Of a stretch of DNA of 64,000 nt, positions 37,358-46,130 are shown in pieces. The notes beneath the pieces are model-generated. The model ran no database searches. It saw nothing but the letters and a program-made list of their open reading frames with translations, and had not been told where the DNA came from. The DNA comes from RGEC01 sp964475595 (lineage in GTDB: Bacteria; Bacteroidota; Bacteroidia; NS11-12g; UBA955), in contig CAYYXG010000006.1 of assembly GCA_964475595.1 (NCBI GenBank), positions 1 through 64,000 on the forward strand. The letters run 5' to 3'. Numbering within the stretch: position 1 is the stretch's first letter; the number at the start of each line of letters is the position of its first letter. Made by a program: the position numbers and the translations under genes.

Positions 37358-39540
37358 TGCTACCCTTTTGCACGGTTGTTCCCGCGGTAATTTCATAAAA
37401 ATAAACACCCTGGCTCAACCCGGCCAAATTTGTGCTGTAGTGGCTGTTTTGAGAAGGATATAACCTTTTGCGCATTACACTCCTCCCCTGCAAATCTATC
37501 AGGTGAAGCTGTATGTCGGATTTTGCATCTGAGAGTTTTCGAATGTTTAATAAATCAGTAGCCGGCACAGGATAAAGAATAAAATCAGTTTCTGATGCAC
37601 CCGATACATGCACATGATTCATACCGGAAGCCATTTTTACTGCGTCAAGGGCATTGATGCGTCCATAACCAAAGTTATTATTGCTATCTATCCCCGTAAG
37701 GTCATCTCTAATGGCTGTGGCACGCAAAATATCCCTGATTTCATTGAGGTTTAGCGATGGATGGGCTTCAAGCATCAGGGCAACAATTCCGGCAACATGC
37801 GGTGCGGCCATACTCGTTCCACTAAACATTGTCCAGTATTGGGTTTCACCATTAAACTGACTTTGGTACAGGGTGTTTTCAGCCATCCATGGTGCAAACT
37901 GTCGGTTATGAACCGCAGATGCCACCAACTGCCCGGGAGCCGCTATATCTGGCTTCATCCTGCCATCCGGGGTGGGTCCTCTGCTGCTAAACCCCGATAT
38001 CTCGCCCACTTGCAGCCAGTTTTGGGCCCTGTAGGTTCCTGAAAAATCAATCCAGTTATTGCGATTTACATACGATCCTACTGACAATGTCTGTTTTCCT
38101 GTGCCCCCATTTTCGCCCATACTGCCTGCTGCAGTTCCTGCCAGATATACACCTGAGTAATCATTCCCCCTTACCTTATTCAGAAATGAACCACTGGTCC
38201 AGCGGTATATCTGACCGCTGTTCCAGCCATGAATTTCACCTTTTCCGGTTATTCCTACCCTGATTCTGCATTTGGCGGCATTTGAAGATGTTGCCATCAA
38301 TAGAATATTGGGTTTTTGGTTGTTTACATAGCTTTTCTGGCAAGCGAACACATAAGTTAATGTATCACCACCCCATGCAACTGTTCGTTTCACCACAGCG
38401 TCTGTGGAAGCGTAAACAAACGGTTCTTGCAACAACAAATTACCCATCGTATCAAACAAAGAAACATTAAGGCCCAAATCCTCGTTTTTTGCACCCCAAA
38501 AATCGCAGTAAGTACTCTCGGATGGGTAATCATTTCTATTTCGGTCTATGGCAAATGTGTAAGCTGTATCTCCATTAAGCGTAGCTGATACATGCATCTG
38601 ATTTCCGGCATCATTGCCATTGGCTCCAACGATGATTTTGCCATTTCCTGACAGCGTTTCTACGGCTTTGTCGAAAACCGATGTTCCGTCATGCGGACCT
38701 GTGTGCATGCCCCAGCTTAGATTGGTAACCGCTGGCTTTTTAATGGCAGCGGCATAATCAAATATATATCGATAAGCATCGATAATGGTTGGATTGGCTA
38801 CCACATAATCCCCCAGTGCACTGCCTTTCAGGGTGTCATTGGCGTATTTAATGGTCACAAACACCATATCCGACTCCGGCGCCATACCTCGAAATTTTGC
38901 CTGGGGTGTGGTAAATCCGGAACCTGCCGCTATACCGGCTACATGCGTACCATGCGTACCATCATCGTCTATGGCCGATGTAATTGAGGAGGTCAATGAA
39001 TACTCCGTTCCATAGTTAAAACCGGCAGGTGCTGCACCGCTGTTGTTCCCCTGATGCCAGAATTTCTTAACCCGATACTGTGTTCCATCAGCATTGTAAA
39101 ATGTGGGATGATTAGTTTGAAACCCCACATCGACCACGCCAACCACTACATTTTTGCCTTTAAAAGCCAAAGGAAGCCCATGGTTCGTTCCATCATGCAC
39201 CTGATCAACCCTGCTGTGTATCCTGGCAGTATCATTGAGCAATCGGGGAGAATTCAACCTTCCGGAAATATCACAATAGGCAATACACGGATTTGAAATA
39301 AAATCCTTAAATAAATCATAATCAAGCTTTAAGAACTGAATGCCTCCATAAATACTTCCGGTATTAGGAATCATACAATCTGCGTTTTTCCATTGAATCG
39401 TAATCCAGTGTTTACCCTCATGGTCTGCCGGAAACAAACCGCCTGGACCTTCCTCCAAAAACAATGCAGCCATAGGAGACAATATGGAGGTAGAGGGCCT
39501 TTTTATTTCGTGCTGTGCAGAAATATGAAAACAAAAACAC
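37338..39540 (-). CDS. Secreted subtilisin-family (S8) protease with T9SS tail, N-terminus in gap
   Basis: About 734 residues are visible; the start lies in the 100-N gap, and the first visible residues (CFCFHISAQ) look like the end of a signal peptide. The catalytic triad is complete: Asp in VVGVVDVGFQ, His in DDGTHGTHVAGIAAG and Ser in FSGTSMAAPHVAG. A large insert between His and Ser is predicted beta-rich. The C-terminus carries the Type IX sorting pattern (FILYPVPATDLLNI, HLIDLQGRSVM, LAGLSQGVYFYEI), so the enzyme is secreted or surface-bound. It probably digests external protein. Its stop overlaps the convergent GNAT gene by 20 bp. Confidence 0.88.
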
Positions 39541-39640
39541 NNNNNNNNNNNNNNNNNNNNNNNNNNNNNNNNNNNNNNNNNNNNNNNNNNNNNNNNNNNN
39601 NNNNNNNNNNNNNNNNNNNNNNNNNNNNNNNNNNNNNNNN
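39541..39640. other. Assembly gap (100 N) between muramidase and subtilisin genes
   Basis: Exactly 100 N. It hides the 3' end of the muramidase gene and the 5' end of the protease gene. The flanks share no sequence. Both gene ends plus a spacer would probably need more than 100 bases. Confidence 0.95.
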
Positions 39641-40140
39641 GCCTCATCAATCCATTTTACCCCCCAGTAAGTTCCGTTTTCATTGCGCAAATCTTTCACA
39701 TTGATGTCGTAAAGTAAACATTTGTAACCCATGAGCTGAAATGGCCCCCAGCTGGTTGATAGATTTTGAAGGGCCTCCTCTTCTGCATCTTTGATATCTG
39801 AATGTTCTACATGCTCATATCGCTTTTTCAAGCCCAATTTCACCAATCGCAACCGAGCGTAAACATGTTTTTCATACCTGTAACCGGCCGGTTTTCTTCC
39901 TCCGGTTTCCAGCATGCATAAAGCAGCCAGATATTCAGGGGCGATGTTAAATTGTTTGCCCAGTTTTTTAAATTCGACTCCATAATTATCTATAACTGCC
40001 TGTTTTCCAAAATATTCTCCCACCGGCCCATCGGCCATTGCCTTCCACCAATATCCTCTGAAAAGCACAATAGTTAGGCAAAACAGTATAATTGCGACTG
40101 TAAAAAACACACCCCAAAAGGTTTTCTGTTTATTTGCCAT
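39641..40140 (-). CDS. Membrane-anchored lysozyme-like muramidase, C-terminus in gap
   Basis: 166 residues visible. A single transmembrane helix (about 9-29) anchors it with the rest in the periplasm. The following domain fits the N-acetylmuramidase (DUF3380-like) fold: FNIAPEYLAALCMLETGGRK with the likely catalytic Glu, then YRYEKHVYARLRL and NLSTSWGPFQLMGYKC, the S.G.fQ.mG signature. The sequence stops at WGVKWIDE where the gap begins. It probably cleaves peptidoglycan during growth or remodelling. It is divergent from tcdA with only 38 bp between start codons. Confidence 0.7.
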
Positions 40141-40144
40141 CGGT

Positions 40145-40152
40145 CAAAAATA
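40145..40152 (-). promoter_or_regulatory. -7 promoter box TATTTTTG for the muramidase gene
   Basis: Exact TAnnTTTG on the minus strand, 4 nt before the ATG at 40140. A TTG on the same strand lies about 22 nt upstream, inside the start of the divergent tcdA gene. Confidence 0.55.
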
Positions 40153-40166
40153 GTAAAAATGCACGC

Positions 40167-40174
40167 TACCTTTG
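40167..40174 (+). promoter_or_regulatory. -7 promoter box TACCTTTG for tcdA
   Basis: Exact TAnnTTTG, 4 nt before the ATG at 40179, in the 38-bp region shared with the muramidase promoter. Its -33 region would fall in the muramidase coding sequence. Confidence 0.55.
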
Positions 40175-40178
40175 CAAC

Positions 40179-40913
40179 ATGATTGACTTGTCGTGGCTAG
40201 AAAGAACCCAGCTATTGATTGGTGAAGATGAACTGAAACGGTTAAACAATAGTAGTGTTCTAATTGTGGGTCTGGGGGGTGTAGGCAGTTATGCCGCCGA
40301 ATTTATTTGCAGGTCCGGAGTTGGCAACATTACCATTGTGGATGGCGATGTGGTGGATGTTACTAATAAAAACAGACAATTGCCCGCGCTCAGCAGCACT
40401 GTCGGACAGTCTAAAGCTGCTGTGATGGCGCAACGAATGCTGGATATCAATCCACAGCTAAACCTTACGGTAATTGATACCTTTCAGCGACCGGAAGACA
40501 CCCTGGAAATGATAAACCAAAACCGCTATGACTACGTAATGGATTGCATAGATAGCATTTCGCCGAAAGTATATCTGATTCGCAGCTGTGTTGAAAACAA
40601 GCAACGATTCATTAGCAGCATGGGGGCCGGGGGAAAAACCGATGCCTCTGCAGTAACGGTGGGAGATGTTAGTGAATCCTACAATTGCCCATTCGCCAGA
40701 TTGGTCAGAAAAAGATTGCACAGACAAGGTATTTACAAGGGATTTAAGGTTGTATACAATTTTGGTCCATTGTACAAAAACAGCTTAAAACTGACCGACG
40801 GCTCTAATTTTAAGAAATCTTTTTATGGCACCATTTCATTTATGCCGGCACTTTTTGGACTGAGAATGGCTGCAGAAGTTATCAATGATTTGAGAGAAGC
40901 CCAAAGAAAATAG
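40179..40913 (+). CDS. tcdA: tRNA threonylcarbamoyladenosine dehydratase
   Basis: 244 residues from ATG 40179. An E1/ThiF-fold protein with the nucleotide loop GLGGVGSYAAE (31-41), TIVDGDVVDVTNKNRQLPA and the SSMGAGGKTDASAV segment typical of TcdA (CsdL). It cyclises the t6A base next to the anticodon of ANN-decoding tRNAs to the hydantoin form, using ATP. The later YNCPFARLVRK region holds a family cysteine. Size is normal (about 250). It has an exact promoter box and probably a leaderless mRNA. The frame could be read from a TTG at 40134, but this would run through the promoter. Confidence 0.92.
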   Translation: MIDLSWLERTQLLIGEDELKRLNNSSVLIVGLGGVGSYAAEFICRSGVGNITIVDGDVVDVTNKNRQLPALSSTVGQSKAAVMAQRMLDINPQLNLTVIDTFQRPEDTLEMINQNRYDYVMDCIDSISPKVYLIRSCVENKQRFISSMGAGGKTDASAVTVGDVSESYNCPFARLVRKRLHRQGIYKGFKVVYNFGPLYKNSLKLTDGSNFKKSFYGTISFMPALFGLRMAAEVINDLREAQRK

Positions 40914-40921
40914 TATATTCG
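40914..40921 (+). promoter_or_regulatory. Variant -7 box TATATTCG before the lipocalin-like lipoprotein
   Basis: One base off TAnnTTTG, 24 nt before the ATG at 40946. The first base coincides with the end of the tcdA stop region. Confidence 0.3.
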
Positions 40922-40945
40922 CAATCTAACATAAGACAAATAATC

Positions 40946-41398
40946 ATGAGAAAATTTATCTTCCTGCTTTCCGCAAGCCTTTTGGTTCTTGCCGTTGCTT
41001 GTTCAAAGAAAGAAAAAACCGAAGACAAAGTTTACCCGGACATTGCGGGTAAAACCAACAGACAGATTTTAATGATGCAGGACTGGAGATTCAGTGCATG
41101 GGCCGACAGTGCGGAAAACGACACCAAATGGACTGATGAAATGGATCCTTGCATGAAAGACGATGTGTACAGCTTTTTCAGCAATACCAAATATCTGGTG
41201 AAAGAAAACGGGAATAAATGTTATCCTACAGACTATGAAGTAGATTATTTCATGGCTACAGACAATACCACCCAGATTAAATTTTTTGACGGAAATGTTT
41301 GGGAATTAATTTCAAAAAGCAACACCCAGCTTGTGTTCTGGCGTATTGTAAATGGCTCAGAACAACACTTTCAGAAAGTAGTTCTTACCCGCAATTAA
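40946..41398 (+). CDS. Lipoprotein, lipocalin-like
   Basis: 150 residues. A lipoprotein signal MRKFIFLLSASLLVLAVAC with cysteine at 19. The mature part resembles small lipocalin-like Bacteroidetes lipoproteins: an opening helix NRQILMMQDWRFSAW, a DPCMKDDVYSFFSNTKYLVKENGNKC stretch with two cysteines likely forming a disulfide, and closing strands ELISKSNTQLVFWRI. The ligand is unknown. Its stop codon overlaps that of the convergent TPR lipoprotein in the palindrome TTAA at 41395-41398. Confidence 0.65.
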   Translation: MRKFIFLLSASLLVLAVACSKKEKTEDKVYPDIAGKTNRQILMMQDWRFSAWADSAENDTKWTDEMDPCMKDDVYSFFSNTKYLVKENGNKCYPTDYEVDYFMATDNTTQIKFFDGNVWELISKSNTQLVFWRIVNGSEQHFQKVVLTRN

Positions 41399-42563
41399 TT
41401 TTTTGAAACAATTTGTTTGCCGGTTTTTGCAGGCAAATTGTTCGGATCGATAGCCAGAGCGGCGTTGTAATCTTGCAACGCCGCTTTTTTATTGCCTGAT
41501 TTTTCGTAGGCGGTACCGCGCAATGCAAACGCATTGGCGTTGTTAACATCCATTTCTATGTAGGTATTGCACAAATTCACACATTGCTCATATTTACTCT
41601 GTGACAGAGTGATAAAAGCTGAATTATATAAGGCAAGTTTATGCGCTGTATTGATAAGGCGCGCCTTGTCATACATCGCCATCGCTTTATCAAATTCGCC
41701 TATTTGCTGAAAGAAATAACCCTTGCCATAGCAGGCCTCATCAGATGCTTCATTNNNNNNNNNNNNNNNNNNNNNNNNNNNNNNNNNNNNNNNNNNNNNN
41801 NNNNNNNNNNNNNNNNNNNNNNNNNNNNNNNNNNNNNNNNNNNNNNNNNNNNNNCTATTTGCTGAAAGAAATAACCCTTGCCATAGCAGGCCTCATCAGA
41901 TGCTTCATTAATGGCCATTGCCCTGTCATAATATTGAAGTGCCAGATCATTGCCCCTGGCTGCATACAAGGATGCAATCTGCATCACCGCATCATAGTGC
42001 TGCGGATTGAGCTGTAAAACCTTTTCAAAATGCTGCATGGCGCGGAGCGTATCTTTTTGTTCTTTATAACCCATGCCCTTGTAAAAAATCGCTTTATCGG
42101 CATATTCAGACTGAGTTTCCAGCTTCTCAAACACTTTGATTGCCTTATCATACTTCTGCCGGTATAGATATAGTTTGGCCAATGCAAACTCGGCTTCAAA
42201 AAAATCTTTTTTTAATTCCGTTGCCTTTTGCAGGTGATAGAGCGTTTTGATAGGATTGGCAGAATCCTGCATTAAAAATGTTTCACCGAGTCTGAAATGG
42301 TACATGGCGTTTCCACTATCCAGTTTAACGGCCGTTTCAAAGTCTATGATGGCATCATTTAACAGCTTTTGATAATAAAATGCATTGCCCCTGTTGTAAT
42401 ACAAATCAGCATTATAGGGATCCTGATTGATTTTTGCAGATACATCACGAATATCCTTGCTAAAGGTCGTGTCATTCTCTGAAATATAACGACCCGGGGT
42501 TTCGCGTTGACATGACAGTGCTATCAATACAATAAACGGAAATGCAAGTATTTTTCGAAACAT
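41395..42563 (-). CDS. TPR lipoprotein, interrupted by an artefactual gap
   Basis: As given, the gene is split by 100 N at 41755-41854, with the same 55 bases on both sides. Removing the gap and one copy leaves 1014 nt, exactly 338 codons, reading through as ...YFFQQIGEFDKAMAMYDKAR. The product is then an intact 337-residue lipoprotein: signal ending VLIALSC, followed by about eight TPR units (DPYNADLYYNRGNAFYYQKL, YHFRLGETFLMQDSA, AIFYKGMGYKEQKDTLRA, AFALRGTAYEKSGNKKAAL). It is probably a periplasmic or outer-membrane scaffold. Its promoter box is 4 nt from the ATG. The two halves should not be counted as separate genes. Confidence 0.8.
41700..41754. repeat. 55-nt direct repeat, left copy beside gap
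   Basis: Identical to 41855-41909, ending where the N run begins. Best read as the shared end k-mer of two contigs and not as a biological repeat. Confidence 0.9.
41755..41854. other. Assembly gap (100 N), probably no missing bases
   Basis: Exactly 100 N, bracketed by a 55-nt perfect duplicate. Collapsing it restores an in-frame TPR gene. Confidence 0.9.
41855..41909. repeat. 55-nt direct repeat, right copy beside gap
   Basis: Identical to 41700-41754 and starting right after the N run. Confidence 0.9.
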
Positions 42564-42567
42564 GATG

Positions 42568-42575
42568 CAAAGTTA
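42568..42575 (-). promoter_or_regulatory. -7 promoter box TAACTTTG for the TPR lipoprotein
   Basis: Exact TAnnTTTG on the minus strand, 4 nt before the ATG at 42563, suggesting a leaderless mRNA. Confidence 0.55.
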
Positions 42576-42642
42576 AGTCGGTATGGCTGTTATAAGAATC
42601 AGCTTTTGGTAAATTCAAAAAGGATAAAACTTGGCTGATATC

Positions 42643-42674
42643 CAAAAAAATAAGCCATGCTTAACATGGCTTAT
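42643..42674 (-). terminator. Terminator of tRNA-Leu
   Basis: Perfect 10-bp stem (ATAAGCCATG/CATGGCTTAT) with a 5-nt loop, followed on the minus strand by a run of seven T. The stem begins at the base right after the tRNA CCA end (42675). Confidence 0.88.
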
Positions 42675-42763
42675 TGGTGCCCGGGACGGGAATCGAACCC
42701 GTACTGCCATTGCTGACAACAGGATTTTAAGTCCTGCGCGTCTACCTATTCCGCCACCCGGGC
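42675..42763 (-). tRNA. tRNA-Leu (anticodon UAA)
   Basis: 89 nt including an encoded CCA. The minus strand reads GCCCGGGTGGCGGAAT... with acceptor GCCCGGG pairing the terminal CCCGGGC, then ACCA. The anticodon stem-loop is CAGGACTTAAAATCCTG, giving UAA, which reads UUA and UUG. The T loop GGTTCGATTCC is standard, and a variable arm of class II size fits leucine. A promoter box lies 10 nt upstream and a strong terminator is directly attached. Confidence 0.95.
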
Positions 42764-42773
42764 AACGCGGGTG

Positions 42774-42781
42774 CAAAGATA
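42774..42781 (-). promoter_or_regulatory. -7 promoter box TATCTTTG for tRNA-Leu
   Basis: Exact TAnnTTTG and the most canonical version in the window, ending 10 nt before the mature tRNA 5' end. Confidence 0.6.
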
Positions 42782-42858
42782 GTATTTCCTGACTAAACAT
42801 TACCGTGTTGCTGCACAACTAAATTTACCATGCGTGCTTTGGATTAAAATGTGTAAAA

Positions 42859-43614
42859 TTGCATAGGTTTCTTCTTTTGCAAAAAATCTGCCTGATCATA
42901 CCCTGTTTTAATGAAGAACACAGATTGCCTGTGGCTCAGATTGAAGCGTATCTCAAACAGAATCCATATGTATTTATGTTGGGTGTGAATGATGGCAGCA
43001 CAGACCAAACCTTGAGCGTATTACAATCCCTTTCAGACAAACTTCCCGAGCAGTTTTACGTGTTTGATATGCCCATGAATTCAGGAAAGGCAGAAGCCGT
43101 GAGGGCGGGTATGTTGCATGCTTACAACCATTTTGATGTGGATTATCTTGGCTTTTGGGATGCTGATATGAGTACCCCTTTGACCGAATTAAACTGGTTT
43201 ACAGCATTTTCAGGAGGCACCCTTCAACACCAGATTATCATGGGCAGCCGTATTTCACGCATGGGCAGCAATATAGACCGCAAAATAATGCGGCATTATC
43301 TGGGCAGGGTCTTTGCTACATTTACCTCTATCATTCTGAAATTAAAGGTATACGACACCCAATGCGGGGCAAAATTGCTAATCAAAGAAATCATCCCTGA
43401 ACTTTTTACAGGTTCCTTCAAAAGCAAATGGTTTTTCGACGTGGAACTCCTCGCCCGTTACATCAAGCTTTATGGACATGACAAAACCTATGAACAGGTC
43501 TTGGAAGTGCCCTTAAAACGATGGATTGAAGTAAAAGGCAGTAAACTTAAAGCTACTGACTTCCTAAAGGTACCGTTAGAGTTGTTGAAAATAAAGCGGC
43601 ATTACAAACTTTGA
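42859..43614 (+). CDS. GT2 glycosyltransferase, polyprenyl-phosphate sugar synthase type
   Basis: 251 residues from a TTG start (42859; a second TTG at 42877 would give a start right before the fold). The GT-A signature is complete: ICLIIPCFNEEHRLP at the start, VNDGSTDQT, NSGKAEAVRAGM and the DxD-type DAD in GFWDADMSTPL. The closest family type is dolichyl/undecaprenyl-phosphate glucose or mannose synthase, which moves a sugar from a nucleotide donor to a lipid phosphate. There are no C-terminal transmembrane helices. The next gene, 59 nt on, encodes a GT-C membrane transferase that would use such lipid-linked sugars. Confidence 0.82.
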   Translation: MHRFLLLQKICLIIPCFNEEHRLPVAQIEAYLKQNPYVFMLGVNDGSTDQTLSVLQSLSDKLPEQFYVFDMPMNSGKAEAVRAGMLHAYNHFDVDYLGFWDADMSTPLTELNWFTAFSGGTLQHQIIMGSRISRMGSNIDRKIMRHYLGRVFATFTSIILKLKVYDTQCGAKLLIKEIIPELFTGSFKSKWFFDVELLARYIKLYGHDKTYEQVLEVPLKRWIEVKGSKLKATDFLKVPLELLKIKRHYKL

Positions 43615-43656
43615 ATTTTTAATGTTGATTTAGTACCAAACCCAATGGGTATGATT

Positions 43657-43664
43657 TATTTTTG
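43657..43664 (+). promoter_or_regulatory. -7 promoter box TATTTTTG for the GT-C gene
   Basis: Exact TAnnTTTG, 9 nt before the ATG at 43674. Confidence 0.45.
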
Positions 43665-43673
43665 CCTTCATCC

Positions 43674-46121
43674 ATGAACAAAAAAGCTCATAATCCTGCC
43701 ACCAAAATGGCTGATCTATCGTTTCCGGTAATTGCATTTTACGCTAAACATGCCACAGATAACCAGGAGGATACGTTTTATAAAAGGGCTGAAAAATGTC
43801 TATCGGAAAATACCGATAAAAGTTTATTTGTCATATCTTTTACGGCTATCAATTCCACCAGTTTGACTGAATTTATCAACCAGATTCAAGAAAATGCTGA
43901 CCAGTATGATGCCCATGTAGCCATTGCTACGAAAAATAAAAATACCTTTTCTTCATGGTTAACCGGGATCAGGGAATCGGAATTGCAAACGCCTTTTATT
44001 GCTGTAAACCGCGCTACCCTGATTGAACTTCTTAATTCAGGCATAAACATCAATCATAAATATGAGTTGCTGTTGGGACTGAGAAAAGTAGCCATCGACT
44101 GGAGTTTCGTCAATACGGGCATCACCGATAAACCCGGTGAGCGACCAAAATGGAAAAATCGCTTAGTGTCTACTTTACAATATCTCAATCCCGTTAATGT
44201 TAAGAGAAATCCGGCACGGCATCTTTTCACTGCCATTGCGTTACTTGCGCTGATTACCATTACGTCACTCAGCAAAGATGCAGGCATCAGCGGAGATGAA
44301 TTTATTCAGTATCGATGGGCNNNNNNNNNNNNNNNNNNNNNNNNNNNNNNNNNNNNNNNNNNNNNNNNNNNNNNNNNNNNNNNNNNNNNNNNNNNNNNNN
44401 NNNNNNNNNNNNNNNNNNNNGGCAAAAACGGAGGAAGAATCGGACAAGCCGTGGGAATTATTCTTGGCACCGGGCTTGCCATCAGTATTCGTGTGGGTGG
44501 ATTTGTTCTAATACCCACCATTGCACTATTTGCGGGATTACGCTACATCCAAAATATTGGCTTTGCCCAATTTGTAAAACTGCGGTGGAAAGGCATCCTT
44601 CCTTATTTGATTTCATTCATCCTGATTTCACTTGGGTCATTCTACGTGGGCATTTTGCCATGGCCCTATGGTCTCGACGACCCTTTCACCAACCCTTTCA
44701 AGGCCCTGGATGCTTTCACTAAATTTCCGGTTACCCTAAGGCAGCTTTTTGAAGGCAGCTTAACCGATAGCAGCATGCTACCCCCTTATTACCTCACCAA
44801 ATACCTAATAATAACTACACCCATTATTTCACTGCTGGGACTGGTTTTATACTTTTTGCTGGGATTATTTAATCGTAAAAACTATTCACATGCCCTGATG
44901 ATTGTATTTTTTGCGGCGGCTTTCCCCGTTTTTTATATCTGGTATCAAAAATCCAATGTGTATGGTGGAATGCGGCAAATTATGTTTGTTCTTCCTTGTC
45001 TTATCGTTTCTGCCACGGTGGGTTTCTCTTTGCTTGCAAAACTACTTTCCGGCATTAGAATCGTAAAATGGGCACTGCCGGCGGTGGTTTTAGCTGGCAG
45101 CATTCCACCTGCCTTGCACACCTTTAAAAATCACCCCCTGCAGTATATTTATTTCAATGAATTGACCGGCGGAACAGAGGGTGCTTATGGCGAATATGAA
45201 ATGGATTACTACCTGGCTTCACTCAGGCAGAGTTCGGAGTGGTTCCTTGAGAATGTAGCCAGAAAAAATCCTGATAAAAAATTCACTGTGCTTTCTTACG
45301 GCATGAACCATGTGAAATACTATTGCCGCAATGATAAGAATGTGCATGTTGGATTCACCAGGGCAGATGAAAGAAGCAGCCATGAGTGGGATTATGCCAT
45401 ATTTTACAATGGTTTCACCGATAAAGCCAGGTTAAAAAACGGGGCCTACCCCCCTATTGGAACCGTATATACACCGATGGTAGACGGCAAACCCATGGGA
45501 TGGGTAATCAAAAGACCTTCAAACGCTGACATTGAGGGCTACACAGCCATGGAAAAAACCAAAAACTTTCCGTTGGCCCTTGAAAAATTCAAACAGTACC
45601 TGACCATAGATTCTAAAAATTCAGAGGTGTATTTTTATTTGGCCAACACTTATGCCAATCTTGGGAATTTAGATTCTGCCGTGTGGGCTGCTGAAAAATC
45701 CCTGGCTATATATCCCGAATCCAATAGGGCGTTACTAAGTTTAAATTCTTTCTATGCAGGCAAACGCGACTGGAACAATGCCGTTAAAACCATGGAGCGG
45801 TATGTGAAAACACGACCCTCAGATCCTGATGGATGGTGGATTAAAGCCCAGATGGAATATAACAAGCAGGATTTTAAAACTGCTGAACAAAGTTTAAGAA
45901 AAACCATTTCACTGGAAGCCAGAAATCCTAATTACTACGAGATTGGTATTGGTATTTACCAGATGCTTAAAGATGATATTAACGCTCGGCTGTATTACAA
46001 TGCCTCTAAAGCCGGATCATCAAACCCCAAGGAGCAACAAGACGGCGTTTCTGCAATACAAAGCATTTATCTCGATATAACCGGAGAAGAATTGGACCTC
46101 GGCACAAACGAGGAAGAATAG
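43674..46121 (+). CDS. GT-C membrane glycosyltransferase with C-terminal TPR, broken by a gap
   Basis: 815 residues as given, from ATG 43674 (a TTG 12 nt upstream is in frame). Residues 1-180 form a soluble domain that weakly resembles a GT2 fold without its catalytic DxD. Then a transmembrane helix leads to DAGISGDEF, the acidic first loop of GT-C enzymes (PMT/ArnT type). The 100-N gap follows, and after it come at least seven transmembrane helices (VGIILGTGLAISIRVGGFVL onwards), a periplasmic part and a TPR tail (NSEVYFYLANTYANLGNLDS). I infer it moves a sugar from a polyprenyl phosphate to an external acceptor. The missing part is probably larger than the gap shows. Confidence 0.75.
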   Translation: MNKKAHNPATKMADLSFPVIAFYAKHATDNQEDTFYKRAEKCLSENTDKSLFVISFTAINSTSLTEFINQIQENADQYDAHVAIATKNKNTFSSWLTGIRESELQTPFIAVNRATLIELLNSGININHKYELLLGLRKVAIDWSFVNTGITDKPGERPKWKNRLVSTLQYLNPVNVKRNPARHLFTAIALLALITITSLSKDAGISGDEFIQYRWXXXXXXXXXXXXXXXXXXXXXXXXXXXXXXXXXXGKNGGRIGQAVGIILGTGLAISIRVGGFVLIPTIALFAGLRYIQNIGFAQFVKLRWKGILPYLISFILISLGSFYVGILPWPYGLDDPFTNPFKALDAFTKFPVTLRQLFEGSLTDSSMLPPYYLTKYLIITTPIISLLGLVLYFLLGLFNRKNYSHALMIVFFAAAFPVFYIWYQKSNVYGGMRQIMFVLPCLIVSATVGFSLLAKLLSGIRIVKWALPAVVLAGSIPPALHTFKNHPLQYIYFNELTGGTEGAYGEYEMDYYLASLRQSSEWFLENVARKNPDKKFTVLSYGMNHVKYYCRNDKNVHVGFTRADERSSHEWDYAIFYNGFTDKARLKNGAYPPIGTVYTPMVDGKPMGWVIKRPSNADIEGYTAMEKTKNFPLALEKFKQYLTIDSKNSEVYFYLANTYANLGNLDSAVWAAEKSLAIYPESNRALLSLNSFYAGKRDWNNAVKTMERYVKTRPSDPDGWWIKAQMEYNKQDFKTAEQSLRKTISLEARNPNYYEIGIGIYQMLKDDINARLYYNASKAGSSNPKEQQDGVSAIQSIYLDITGEELDLGTNEEE
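44321..44420. other. Assembly gap (100 N) in the GT-C gene
   Basis: Exactly 100 N after the codons of the first GT-C loop. Flanks share no sequence, so bases are missing; several helices expected here in the family are absent. Confidence 0.95.
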
Positions 46122-46130
46122 ACAGCGGCT

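Noticed and set aside
39418..40140. A single frame joining the muramidase to sequence beyond the gap
   Set aside because: The continuation past the N run is in a different frame from the protease and has no family match.
41700..41909. 55-nt direct repeat as a mobile-element target duplication or tandem repeat
   Set aside because: The copies abut an N run and collapse to an intact reading frame; assembly artefact is simpler.
42615..42818. A minus-strand open frame of 67 codons
   Set aside because: It runs through tRNA-Leu and its terminator; the CPGGGIGRRAGLK-type peptide is the typical false translation of a tRNA gene.
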